Source: Gnetum montanum
Lineage: Eukaryota; Streptophyta; Gnetopsida; Gnetales; Gnetaceae
Assembly: GCA_015680685.1 (NCBI GenBank)
Contig: MNCI01029584.1
Coordinates: 452,377-516,376 of the forward strand
Direction: 5' to 3'
Length of the DNA: 64,000 nt
Each line of letters opens with the position of its first letter. The first letter of the stretch is position 1. The notes under the pieces are model-generated. The model saw only the letters and a program-made list of their open reading frames with translations, had not been told where the DNA came from and made no database searches. The position numbers and the translations under genes are program-made. Of this stretch, positions 46,585 through 56,991 are shown in pieces.

Positions 46585-48039
46585 CCAATTATGTCACATC
46601 TACAAGAGTTTGGGATGTATGCACTTAATCCAAGACTCAACCAATGGCAAACACCCCAAAGGTTAGCTTATCCTCAAGGTAATCCTAGGCAGTTCCACCA
46701 ACCACTAATGTATTATCCAAGTGGAACTCCACTGCAATCCATCAGACAACATCAGCAGTGGCAACACCCACAGTCATGGGGGATGCCACTGCCAACACAA
46801 CAGTACCCTTATCAGCAACCTAATCCTTATGAATATTATGTGCAGCAGCCGATTTCTCTAGATGACTCTATGGATCACACAACTCCCCAAAATCACTACC
46901 AAGTTCGAGAGTACTTTAGGAGGACTCCTTCTCCTTCGGGAGACATTCCACATTCATCCCATCCTCCAACTCCATCCGCACCTCTTCCACCTGTAGTTCC
47001 CATACAACCTGCTCCAACAATGCAAGGGGAACTCCCTACTCAACCACAACAACGTAACATTATGAGAGCTGTAAAGATTCAACCTGCTGCTGGCTTTGAC
47101 AACTGTAAAAAGAGAAGACCATTCTTCAGAACCAGAAGCCTATAAAAACTCTTGCAACAACAAGCAGTTGAGTCGATGTACACATCTCCACCATCTAACA
47201 CTTTGGAGCACCCTTCAGTACAACAAAGCTGTACGCATACGGTTATGTTAACCCATACTATAACCGACTGGATCAAGGTAGGCCACCTTCTCAGGAAACT
47301 ATCTGACCCTGGGAGCCCCTTAATCTATTTACAAATCATGAGGAATGCACCACATAAAGATCTTCTTGCCTCAGGTTTCAGAGTCAATTTAATATCATGA
47401 GAAATGTATTAAGCCTGGAACCTACCCCAACTTAAGAAGAGCAATATTCAACTTGAGTTGACTGACCAGTCCATCTCCATTCCTTTAGGATTGGTGGAGG
47501 ACATCATTACCACTATGTGTGGGTGTTCATACCTAGCCGATTTCCTAGTGATTGAAGTTAACAACAATAAAGGGGGCTTCCCAATTATAATGGGAAAGCC
47601 ATGGCTGAGTACAGTAGATGCGTACCTAGGGATCCCTGATCTTTCCTTGCAGATATCTAAGATAAATGTTTATGGAAAGACCAAGAAGAAGAAAGTTCCG
47701 TGCATCACATACAGTGACTCAAAGGGTGATGACATGGAAGAATGTTCAACATCTCTTCCATGTAATCGGTGTGCCCAAGAAATACAAATTCAAAGGTGCC
47801 TGTATGTAGCGACCACACTAGTAGTAGACACCCTATGGTTGACAACTACTAGAAAGAGCAAACTAATATGCACGGAATGAACTGAGGAAACTCATGCTAA
47901 CAACGAAGGCATAGACACATTGGAATATGAACGTCACCAACTTCCACCCCTTAATCTAAGAACATCAATGGGGAGAAGTTGGGAAATTTTACGAAATTCA
48001 AATAGACGTTCATTATTTCAGATCTCTCCCTTTTCATCC

Positions 48040-48056
48040 AGTCATGGGGGAGATGG
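48040..48056 (+). promoter_or_regulatory. Internal polypurine tract of element B
   Basis: AGTCATGGGGGAGATGG at the end of gag-protease. A further TCATGGGGGTA copy lies at 49530-49541, in front of the third-ORF region, while the tract that should precede the 3' LTR is missing at the N-containing junction. Confidence 0.65.
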
Positions 48057-48097
48057 CCACCTATGCTGATCATTGGAGGCCCTCAGTTCTTTTAGTT

Positions 48098-48300
48098 TTT
48101 TTTACACATTTTTGTTTTACACATTTTTTTACACGTTTTTGTTTTACACATTTTTTTTTACATGTTTTTGTTTTACACATTTTTTTTACATACTTTTGTC
48201 TTATACGTTTTTTTTTACAAGTTTTTGTCTTACACGTTTTTGTTTTACACATTTTTGTTTTACAAATTTCTTTAACTTTTATTATTTTTGTTTTACAACA
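48098..48300 (+). repeat. T-rich tandem repeat in element B
   Basis: About a dozen irregular 15-19 bp units of the form TTTTTGTTTTACACA. In A the matching spacer is shorter, so B has expanded it. The open frames across it are low-complexity artefacts. Confidence 0.8.
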
Positions 48301-48319
48301 TCGTTATACTTTTCCAATT

Positions 48320-48346
48320 TGTGTGTGTGTGTGTGTGTGTGTGTGT
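48320..48346. repeat. (GT)n microsatellite
   Basis: About 13 GT units after the T-rich spacer of B; A has the corresponding (CA)n on the + strand at about 12824-12841. Confidence 0.95.
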
Positions 48347-49317
48347 ACCATCCTATAAGTTTGTCACATAATAAGTGTTCTTCACGATGGTATGAACTAT
48401 TTTCTTATTGATTGCTAATGTTTGGTTTTTAGCTTTAAGTTATGATGTTGATACTAAGGTATGTTCTTTTGATATGGCAGGCAATGAGTTCACTTCATCC
48501 ATACATCCACCAGTTTCTTGGTCTCTCTTGGCTTGAAAATGTATAGTCCTTTTCTTAATAGAACTTCTAACGAATCTGTGACTGGGCACTTCTTAAACCA
48601 AGGAAGGACTCAAGGTTTGAAAAGGGTGTGCCTTCAAGGGAACTTGATGCATTTGTGTTGGCCATTCTCTTGGGTGGTTGGATGTTTTTTTCTTGAGTTT
48701 TCTTACTGTTCCGATGTTACCCAATTTTCGGAAGCTGAGTCAATAAAAATAACAAAGTTTTTGCATGGTGTGGTTCTCATGCATAAAAACACAGAACAAA
48801 ACAAGAAAAAAAGAAAAAAAAAGAGAGAAAGTGAAAATTCAAAGCACACCCCTTAGATAAAATAATCTCTTGGGCTACAAGCATTAGTTATGGAACCAAA
48901 AGTGTTTCCTCTAACTAAGGTCCTTCTCACTTTCCATTCTCTTCTTTGTTTCACCAAAATGGTGATGGATCTTTGGAGGAAGCATTCTTATTATACAAGT
49001 GGATGGTTTGGCCAAGTGCATTGATGCGAAGTCACTGGATGTGGTTGGTTTGAGGCTAGAGTTGGAATGAGATTTTCCAAGTCACATTAATCATGCTACA
49101 CACAAGGGGTTGTACACCACCTTGTTCTTGGGATTCCATTTCATTCTCTTCTCTCCACCCTTCTCTCCATTGTTCACCTCATTGCTGGTTGTATCATTAG
49201 TATATATTTTGGTAGATATATTATTTTCTTTTTCTAAAATTCTCATGGTTAAGACTTTAACTCTTGTTCCAAAGGACATTCCCAGAGCCTCTAGACTCTT
49301 TGAATGTGGGTTTGTCA

Positions 49318-49358
49318 GGGCATTAAGGGCATGAGCCTGCTTTGGGGAGGACCCACTG
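49318..49358 (+). other. Conserved non-coding block (copy in B)
   Basis: GGGCATTAAGGGCATGAGCC then TGCTTTGGGGAGGACCCACT. Compare D (37725-37780), C (56060-56100) and E (19768-19815). Confidence 0.65.
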
Positions 49359-49579
49359 ACATTCCTATTTGACGCACCAATTAATTTCTTTCCCTTAACA
49401 TTTTTCAATTAATTTTATTGTGTACATTTCCATCTTGACATCCATTTCATCGATGTCTTAGTTGTCTCTTTTTATTCATCTTTCTTATTCCTTTTTTTTC
49501 CATTCTATCGCTACCGGAGGTTCGCGATCAGTCATGGGGGTACAAGGCCCAATTTTTTTGATTTTCTCCTAACCCCTAC

Positions 49580-49800
49580 ACCTTCGGTAGCCATCGTTTA
49601 TATATCTCCAGATCCATATCAGCCATACCACAACTTAGCCAATGGAATTTCACCACAGCAAGGTATCAACTACATTGAAATTCAATTACCCTTGCTAATA
49701 TACAACTGTGTTGTGTGTGCAGATGGCAATCATGCAACAATGGATTGGATCTAGAGGGAGCACTTGGAATGGAGCGGTGCTGAAGCAGCTTTGTAAGGAA
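49580..49800 (+). pseudogene. Third-ORF leader and remnant in element B
   Basis: TATA-like TTTATATATC near 49588-49598, then a likely splice acceptor TGTTGTGTGTGCAG ending at about 49721, then ATGGCAATCATGCAACAATG and a short open frame. The junction is conserved with A (minus strand, 11730-11750). Downstream codons have decayed into a CT-rich repeat (49868-49912). Confidence 0.45.
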
Positions 49801-50079
49801 TGAGATTGATGATGCACTTATGGATGGATAACAAAAGGCACAATCTTGGTGTTGGTAGCAACAAGACTTCTTCTCTCTTCTCTCTTCTCTTTTCTCTTCT
49901 CTCTTCTCTCAGCTGCCAACTAAGGTCTGATGTCAATGTAATAAGGTGTTCACCCTTGTTGTCATGAACACCAGTTGTTGTGTCTTGTAATGATGATCCG
50001 TTCACATGTCATCCCATTAGATCCATCTGAGTCAATAATCCCATACCTTCTCGATATTATTCTAATGAACTCGAGGACN

Positions 50080-50965
50080 CGATATCACATCCCTCGCTAT
50101 ATTGTGTACACGATATCACGTGTTCCCCTGCGATATCGCATACGCAATATCATGGTGCATCGTCATATCTATAAATAAGAGGTGGCTCTCCCTTGTTTCC
50201 TCATCCTAGGCTTGATAGTAGGGAAACTCTGGTAGATTGATCACTCCAGAGATAGATTATTTTCCATGTGCCTGCAGTAGGAGTCCTAAAGTGAACGGAC
50301 CTTTATTCGAGCAACATTGTACCTAAACACAAGTTGTGTATGGCATTAAAGATGAACTTCCTGGATAAACCTTGCAGTGCATGGAATAGGATTTTATTTA
50401 ATATTATTTATTACCTATTATTTATTACTCCTAGTAACGTGGAATGAGTTCGACTTGATTACGAGCATTTAAAGATGTGTACGGATAATCAAGGAACGGA
50501 TGCTCATCGCACTTAGGCTATATTAGATTCTCTCAACCCTTTCCTCCTAGTTAGGTGCCTCAGTATGACCACTTCGAGCACATGAGTTATGCATGGTGAT
50601 CCCAGCAATGATTAGTGTTTGGTAGCCACGGTTGCATCAGTTCAGGGTGTGTACGGTAAGTGGGAATGGATGATGAGGCTAGGTAATTTAGACTTAGTTC
50701 ATTAGTTAGAGTTAGTAATTAGCTTCTCAACCCTTTCCCTCAATAGTATAGAACATAAAAACATAAAAAACCATAAAAAGCATATACCTTAGACTTTCTT
50801 AACCATACATCATGACAACTACAAGTAAGTCTGGGAAGACAATGAATGATTAACCCTAATTGTTCGATGAGGCGTGTAGGCACTTAGTTTGTGAAGTTTG
50901 ACCGGATCATGCATGCTACACTCGTATTCGTATGGTTGAGTGTAGGGGTATCTTGCCACTAATCA
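50080..50965 (+). repeat. 3' LTR of element B, 5' end missing
   Basis: Matches 43685-44587 but starts inside U3, immediately after an N at 50079; ends TTGCCACTAATCA before the target duplication AGGAA. TATA box at 50169-50178. Confidence 0.88.
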
Positions 50966-50970
50966 AGGAA

Positions 50971-52480
50971 GAAAATTTAGACTAGGTCATCAGGAAAGAG
51001 ATGCTACCAATTCAGAAATCTATTATTGATGTAGTAGCATATGTAGTGAAAATGTGGGATTCAGTAGATGAATGATGTACAACAGCACTGAAGATTATAG
51101 AGGAGAAAGTGAAATAAGAACTCAGAAAAGGTAGAGACAAAAAGAAGAAGAAGTAACTTGGACAAAAGGGTAAAGTTGCTTTAGTAGCTAGGTACTCACA
51201 CAACAGCTCCACAGATGATAAAGGTTGCAATATGTGCTAGTACATACATCTTAAGGGATGTTGTCCAATCATGGTACATCTACAAGAAACTAAGGCTTAT
51301 GCACTTAAATCATGATTTTTTGAAAAGAAAATGTCCAAATGGTTACCTTATGCTCAAGGTAACTACAAACAACAACCTCAACCAATGTACTATCCTAGTG
51401 GAGCCTTGCCATAGCTGTAGGAGCACTACCATCAGCAGTGGTAGCAAGCATAATCATGGGCCATGCCACTACTACACCTATAGTATCCATATCAATAACT
51501 AAATCCTTATGGATACTATGTATGACACCCAGTCTCACTTGATCATGCAAATGTTCAAACCCCACAATACTATTCAGTAGAATACCATAGATTGACACCG
51601 CCTAGGACTGATTCCAACTTAAATGTCCATCGACCAATAGGTAAACCTAATACTCAACATTTTAGTCCTATGCCACTAGTCTGACATTCTATTATGTAGG
51701 GGAACTTGCTATCATAACCTTACCCAAAAATCCCTACAAGGGAAATTATTACATATGAGAAGAATGTTATTTATGAGTCTTAACCCAAGAAATGACCATT
51801 CTTCAGAACAAGCCTAGAGAAGACTTAGCGAATGGGAAACATGTCTAAATTCATCCCATTCACATCGAATACTTTCCAATGTGATGAGTTTCTAACTTCA
51901 TCAGGTCCAAGCATCAAAACTATCATGCTCACATAAATAGTAACCCATTGGATCAAGGTAAAGACTCTTTCATAGAAAAGAACTGATCTAGGAAGTCCCT
52001 TGATTTATCTCCAAATAGTAGGACAAAAATCATTAAAAGCTCTATTGGATAATAGTTTTAGAGTAAATTTGATATCTCAAGACATGTACTAGGTCTAGAA
52101 CCTCCCACCACTAAAGAAAAGTAACATTTTTTTAGATCTCGTAGACGAGTCAATTATAGTTCCACTTGGATAGGTGGATGATGTGATTACCACCATTAAT
52201 GGCTAGTCCTATATCACTAATTTTCTAGTAATTTATGTGGAGAAAAACAAGGGAAAGTTTACAATTATCATGGAAAGAGCTTAGATTAGAACTGTGGATG
52301 ATAAGCTTGGAATTCATGATTTATCCCTAGAAATTTCCAAGGAAGATGAAGCTAGAATCATATACAGTGATGGGTTTCATGTATCACATATAGTGATCAT
52401 GGATGCAGTTGTGTGCAAAGAATTTGGACCATTAAATGAAAAGAGACTAAGGAATGTAATCAATACATAGAAATAAGCTG
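50971..52480 (+). pseudogene. gag (C-terminal part) and protease of element C
   Basis: Resumes the gag reading after element B (EENLD.VIRKEMLPIQKS). Segments in order: degraded zinc knuckle (51226-51264: GCNMC-stop-YIHLKGCC), Gln/Pro/Tyr-rich stretch (51350-51550), retropepsin-like region with LLDNSFRVNLISQDMY (about 52041-52089) and a degraded flap (KGKFTIIME, about 52251-52277). The catalytic motif reads D-N-S rather than D-S/T-G. About twenty in-frame stops, mostly TAG. Confidence 0.7.
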
Positions 52481-52779
52481 TGTGCAAAATTACCTGTATG
52501 TAACAACCACCCAACAAGAGGGCACCTAGTGGTTGATTACCAATGAAGAAATCCAATCTAATAAGTACATGGAGTTAGAAGAACAAATCATCAATACCTA
52601 CGTAGCTGAAATAGATAAGTTGGAACAATTAAGAAAAAGACACTCTTACCCTCAGAATAATTAGGAGGAAGAAATAGACTAGGGACACTTGGAAATCCTA
52701 GACACAATGGAACTAGAACCACCATAATTGAAGGCCCTACCGACAACATTATAATACGCATTTTTGAGCAACAAGAAGC

Positions 52780-53815
52780 TAGTAATTATTAGAACCAACC
52801 TAGATAAGGAGTAAGAAGGAAAACTATTGGAAGTGCTTAATAGATGGCCCATAGCATTTGCATGGTCTTATGATGAGATCACAAGAATTGATCCATGAAT
52901 TTGCCAATATTAGATCTAAACTAATCCTACAGTCAAAAAAAAAATGCCAACCTCAATGAAGACTAAATCCTAAACTTAAGGAGGTAGTCAAGCAAGAATT
53001 GGAAAATTTACTAAAGATATAATTCTTTTATCCAATTGTGGATAGTGAATAGGTAAGCCCTTTGGTGATAGTTCCAAAGAAGGGAGACAAATGGTGCATT
53101 TGCATAGACTTATGGTTGCTAAACTTAGCCATGTTTAATTATCATTTTTCATTGCCCTTTGTTGATCAAGTCCTAGACAAAATTTTAAGACATGGGTACT
53201 ATAGTTTTATGAATGGGTATAGTGGATACAATAAAATTCACATTACACTAGAGGACTAGAAAAAAACCACATTCACCAACCCATGGAAAATGTTTGCTTA
53301 TAGACAGATGCCTTTTGGTCTATGTAATGTGCTAGTAACCTTCTAGAGACTAGTTTGAAGCATCTTCCAAAAGTAGATAGGAAATGATGTTGAAGTTTTT
53401 ATGGATGATTTCTTCACATATGGGCTAGATTTCCAACAAGCCTTGGACCAGTTGGAGCAAGTATTTAAAAGATGTATTGAAACTAATTTGAAGCTTGATT
53501 GGAAGAAGAGGCATCGTACTAGGACACAAAATGTCCCAAAAAGGCATAGTACTAGGACACAAAATCTTCCAAAAAGGTATAGAGGTAGATCCTGAAAAAA
53601 TCAAAGTCATCCAAAATATCACTCAAAGGCCACATATAGTAAAATATGTAAGATCCTTTTTAGGCCATGTAGGATACTATAGAATATTTATCAAAAACTT
53701 CTCAAAAATAGCCAAACCACTGGTAGAACTCATAAAGAAGTATGCATCTTTTGAGTGGACTGGGCCATTGAAAATGTGTTCAAAACTTTAAAATAAAAGT
53801 TAGTTAACATACCAA
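52780..53815 (+). pseudogene. pol: Reverse transcriptase of element C
   Basis: Copies element RNA into DNA. Recognisable motifs: SPLVIVPKKGDKWCICIDLWLLN (about 53056-53125), SLPFVDQVLDKI (53148-53185), TFTNPWKMFAYRQMPFGLCN (53270-53330), FMDDFFTYG with the two catalytic Asp at 53404-53409, and the C-terminal FLGHVGYYRIFIKNFSKIAKPL (53660-53722). The FMDDF form is usual in the Athila lineage. Stops (for example LED-stop-KKTT at about 53258, TF-stop-RLV at about 53345) replace Gln codons. An in-frame 33-bp tandem duplication occupies 53510-53575. Confidence 0.88.
53510..53575 (+). repeat. In-frame 33-bp tandem duplication in RT
   Basis: Copies 53510-53542 and 53543-53575 encode GIVLGHKMSQK and GIVLGHKIFQK; the normal RT has this segment once before GIEVDPEKI. 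The copies differ at a few bases, so the duplication is not very recent. Confidence 0.85.
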
Positions 53816-54310
53816 TCCTTCAAGCCCTAGATTGGTTAAGGCCTTTTCATATTATAATTGATGCCTTCAATTATGCACTTGACATAGTACTAACACAACT
53901 TGATGATCAAAAGAAACTGTACTACATACATTGTGATAGTAGAAGCATCACTAGAGCATAATTAAACTACATCATAACTAGAAAGGAGTTAGTCGTGGTG
54001 TATGTGCTTAAAAAATTTAGACATTATGGGCTTAGTTACCAAATCTATGTCCACACCGACCATAGTGTCATTTGATTTTTAATGAACAAGCCAATGGTTA
54101 GCCCCAAAGTGATAAGATGGCTTATGATCCTTCAAGAATTTGAGATCATAATGATTGATAAGAAAGGAATAGAGAATGTTGTAGCTGATCATTTATCAAG
54201 GTTGAAATTGGACACAGACAAATTTCAACATAATAGTAAAGGTTGTAAGTTCAACATAATAGACATGGACTACAAAGTACCTAACATATCTCACCACACA
54301 AGAGTTTCCT
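53816..54310 (+). pseudogene. pol: RNase H of element C
   Basis: Degrades the RNA strand during reverse transcription. Motifs: IIIDAFNYALDIVLTQ (about 53857-53905, first catalytic Asp), RKELVVVYVLKKFRHY (53980-54027), VHTDHSVI (54049-54072) and NVVADHLSRL (54175-54204, last Asp). Two or three stops. Confidence 0.82.
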
Positions 54311-54840
54311 ATTGAATGGAATAGAAAATAATATGAATAATTCCTTCAAAAAGATAAATAATACATGGAAATAAATGGAAACCTATACAAAATATGTGCA
54401 GATGGGCTTGTTAGATTNTAGGTAGAGCTTCACACTTTAGCTACTAGTAGTAAACTTGACATTGATTTGAGTTTAGAAAAAAAGGAAGATCTAATGAATT
54501 TGAATCTTTTAGATAAAAATAGATAAGTAGCACTTATGGGTAGTGAAGTCCACAAGACCTATTCCAAACTTAGGCATGATTCATGGATAAGAAATGTAAC
54601 CATACAATCGGGCAACCAAGTCCTTTATTACAATCCTAGTCATTTACCCTAAAAGGCTAAATTTCAAACACTTTAGGAGGGACCATACATGGTACATGAA
54701 ACTTATCCATCTGGTGCCTTACATATTCATCACCCATCTAGCCCACATAAGCTTATCATTGTCAACATCCAACAAGTCAAGCCATACTATGAGTACTCAA
54801 AGAAATCTACCCAACCTACTCACTAGTCTTCCACTTGTTC
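54311..54840 (+). pseudogene. pol: Integrase of element C, catalytic core missing
   Basis: The start (NGNLYKICADGLVR, about 54373-54414) reaches a single N at 54418 and then jumps to a C-terminal part: VELHTLATSSKLDIDLSLE, then GNQVLYYNPSHLP, EGPYMVHETYPSGALHIHH (54610-54735). The HHCC zinc-binding region and the D,D35E core, some 200 residues, are absent. The coincidence with an N means that either the assembly lost it or it is a real deletion. Confidence 0.7.
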
Positions 54841-54872
54841 TATTTTCCATTTTTCAAACACTTGCCCAAGAG

Positions 54873-54890
54873 TTTAGTTGTGGGGGAGAC
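54873..54890 (+). promoter_or_regulatory. Internal polypurine tract of element C
   Basis: TTTAGTTGTGGGGGAGAC just after the end of pol and before the T-rich spacer at 54915-55095; equivalent to those of A, B, D and E. Confidence 0.6.
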
Positions 54891-55581
54891 ATTCTATCAT
54901 GACTTAGGAATTAATATGTGATTTTTCTATTTTTTGTTTTAAAATTTCTTTCATTTTTCACATTCTTTTATATTTTTATCATTCTTTTATACTTTCTCAT
55001 TTCTTCAATGTTTCACATTTCTAATATTTTTTAATTCTTTAACATTTTTTCTTTTTTTTACCTTTTCATAATTTTTTACCATCTTTCCCATTTCTTTTTG
55101 TTCCAAGCCCCTTTGTAAATAATTTTTGATCATTAATAAAACACAATTAAATAAAGGCAAGATGTAGCCTAATGTAGCCTAATAAGGTGAAAATTTCCCT
55201 ATGTTGTCAAGTCATAAGAAATTGATTATTTGCACAGTAAGGCCACACCATCCATCCATCCATTCCATTAATAAGAGGCTCTTATCATGGCCATAATTAT
55301 ATTCTTTCCATAATCAAACTAAGAATAAACTTGTGATCATTATGCCTGGACAGAAAAGTGATGAACCAAGTGAAATGAAAAGGGTATGACATCAAGGAAC
55401 CTATGGATTCTTTTTGGATTATTATTGTAAAGTTATATCATGTTACTAAGGTTGTATTATATCCTTGTAGATCTTATTAAAAATGGGGGTAAGAGTAAAA
55501 TAAGTGCTACCTTAAAAATGTTGACACAGTTAACAAATAAAAGAGCACAAAATAAATTTCTAAGGGTCCCATTGGAAAGAN

Positions 55582-56200
55582 GAATGATATGGAAGGTTTC
55601 TATTGTTATTTATTAAAATTACAAGGTTCAAGGTGATTTGGAATCACTTGGCAAGTATGAAAGACAATAGTTATACAAGTGGATCCTTCCCAAAGTAGGC
55701 TCCAGCCCTTAATGCCCTTATATAGCCATGCCTAAAAGTGCCCTTAAGCACTTAAGGAGTTGAATGTAATGCATACCTGTTTAACAAAACACACATATTG
55801 GTACCACCAAGTTGGAAAAATAACACTATGTTACACAAATTCAAAAGTTATGATTATTCAAATAGTAAGATGAAATGGTTTTAGAAGAAGTTGTAGAAAT
55901 CAAGACATGAGGTATTTTACCATANATAACTTTTGAATTTGTGTAACATAGTGTTATTTTTCCAACTTGGTGGTACCAATATGTGTGTTTTGTTAAACAT
56001 GTATGCATTACATTCAACTCCTTAAGTGCTAAAGGGCACTTTTAGGCATAGCTATATAAGGTCATTAAGAGCTAGAGCCTACTTTGGGAAGGATCCACTT
56101 GTATAACTATTGTCTTTTATACTTGCCAAGTGATTCCAATCACCTTGAACCTTCCAATTCCAATAAATAACAATAGAAACCTTCCATATCATTCACACTA
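55582..56200. repeat. Large inverted repeat in element C, bounded by Ns
   Basis: 55582-55924 (between N at 55581 and N at 55925) is largely the reverse complement of 55926-56195, with several percent differences. Both arms contain the conserved block (GCCTACTTTGGGAAGGATCC), and the right arm has the orientation seen in sister elements. Probably a contig fragment placed backwards, or a genuine foldback. Confidence 0.8.
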
Positions 56201-56424
56201 TCCATTCTAATAAAACAAAAATGTTGTCTTTCTCATCCATTCCATCAATACCTCATATACTCTCATAGCCCAAGATTACTTAATCATAGACTTTCAATGC
56301 TTATTTTTCACAACTAAAGCATCATCTCCATGTCAAGACACTTTCAACATGATGCATATCTTCCAACTATCCTATGGGACTCAATTTGTTCCAAGAAAAA
56401 CATTCAAAAATTTTGATTTTTCTA

Positions 56425-56490
56425 TGGTGACATCATATCTACAATATCGCAACCACCTACGATATCACACACATAAAAACTATATACAGC
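56425..56490 (+). promoter_or_regulatory. Internal U3-like promoter module in element C
   Basis: CAATATCGC, ACGATATCACAC and a TATA-like CTATATAC (about 56480-56487). Layout and position (about 510 bp before the third ORF) match the module at 38085-38180 in D. Confidence 0.5.
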
Positions 56491-56991
56491 ATAAGGGAGT
56501 TAGAAGAAATTTTTCATTTTTGAATTTCATAAGAAGGGAGTTATTGCCAATTTTTCTTTATAGCCAAGAGCTCTAACACTCCAACTTCAAGCACCCATAA
56601 CTTGCTCATTATTGCCCCAATTCACATAATTTTTGAATCTACGTGATCCCTAAGTGATCACCTTAGTTGTGGAGGGTGCTAGTAAGGGAAATTTAAGCCG
56701 ATTTTTTTCAAAATTGCTAACAACTAGAAGGTATTATAAGGGTAAGTTTAAGAAAAAATATTAAGAATTTTTAAAGTAAATTACTCATGTTCAAGACAAA
56801 ACAACTTTAACAAGACTTCTAATTGATCATACCACTTATTTAAAGTACTAATGGGGTTGTTATTAAAAATCTTTAACTCTATAATTATAATGAACTAAGA
56901 ACTTGATAAACCTAAGGGTATGAGTAATGTATTAAATTTTTGCTCATTTATGAGAATATTCTAGTAATTCCAAACCCTTGATTGATTGTAG

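Larger units (their letters stand above)
44732..48069 (+). pseudogene. gag: gag-protease gene of element B
   Basis: ATG at 44732 (MSSSSSHKSN) to TGA at 48067-48069 (SHGGDGHLC). Domains: N-terminal YTHPDEYIPKFTFILHKD (about 44845-45090); Arg/His/Ser-rich linker (45360-45600); Gag domain (45688-46195; IPRFEGGYNTDLQHHLQAFHDAC and AESWYWSLEPKSIRRWST); intact variant zinc knuckle CEICHYDHPKGCC (46546-46584); Gln/Pro/Tyr-rich tract (46600-47100); retropepsin-like region with LLASGFRVNLIS (about 47362-47398) and FPIIMGKPWLS (about 47578-47611). The catalytic Asp position reads Ala here. A few stops and shifts. The protein stops where RT starts in element C. Confidence 0.82.
43678..50965 (+). mobile_element. 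Element B: near-complete non-autonomous Athila-like element (gag-PR), nested in C
   Basis: 5' LTR 43678-44587, primer-binding site TGGCACCGTTGCTAGGGA at 44589-44606, gag-protease 44732-48069, internal polypurine tract 48040-48056, T-rich spacer, conserved block, third-ORF remnant, then 3' LTR 50080-50965 whose first bases and polypurine tract are missing at an N (50079). Perfect target duplication AGGAA (43673-43677 and 50966-50970) in the gag gene of C. Same family as A, opposite strand. No RT, RNase H or integrase. Confidence 0.9.

Noticed and set aside
48044-48411. Open frames of about 104 and 112 codons with repeated Cys-Phe-Thr-His
   Set aside because: They arise from the T-rich tandem repeat of element B (TTTTTGTTTTACACA units). 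Low complexity, different frames equally open, no homologue in A.
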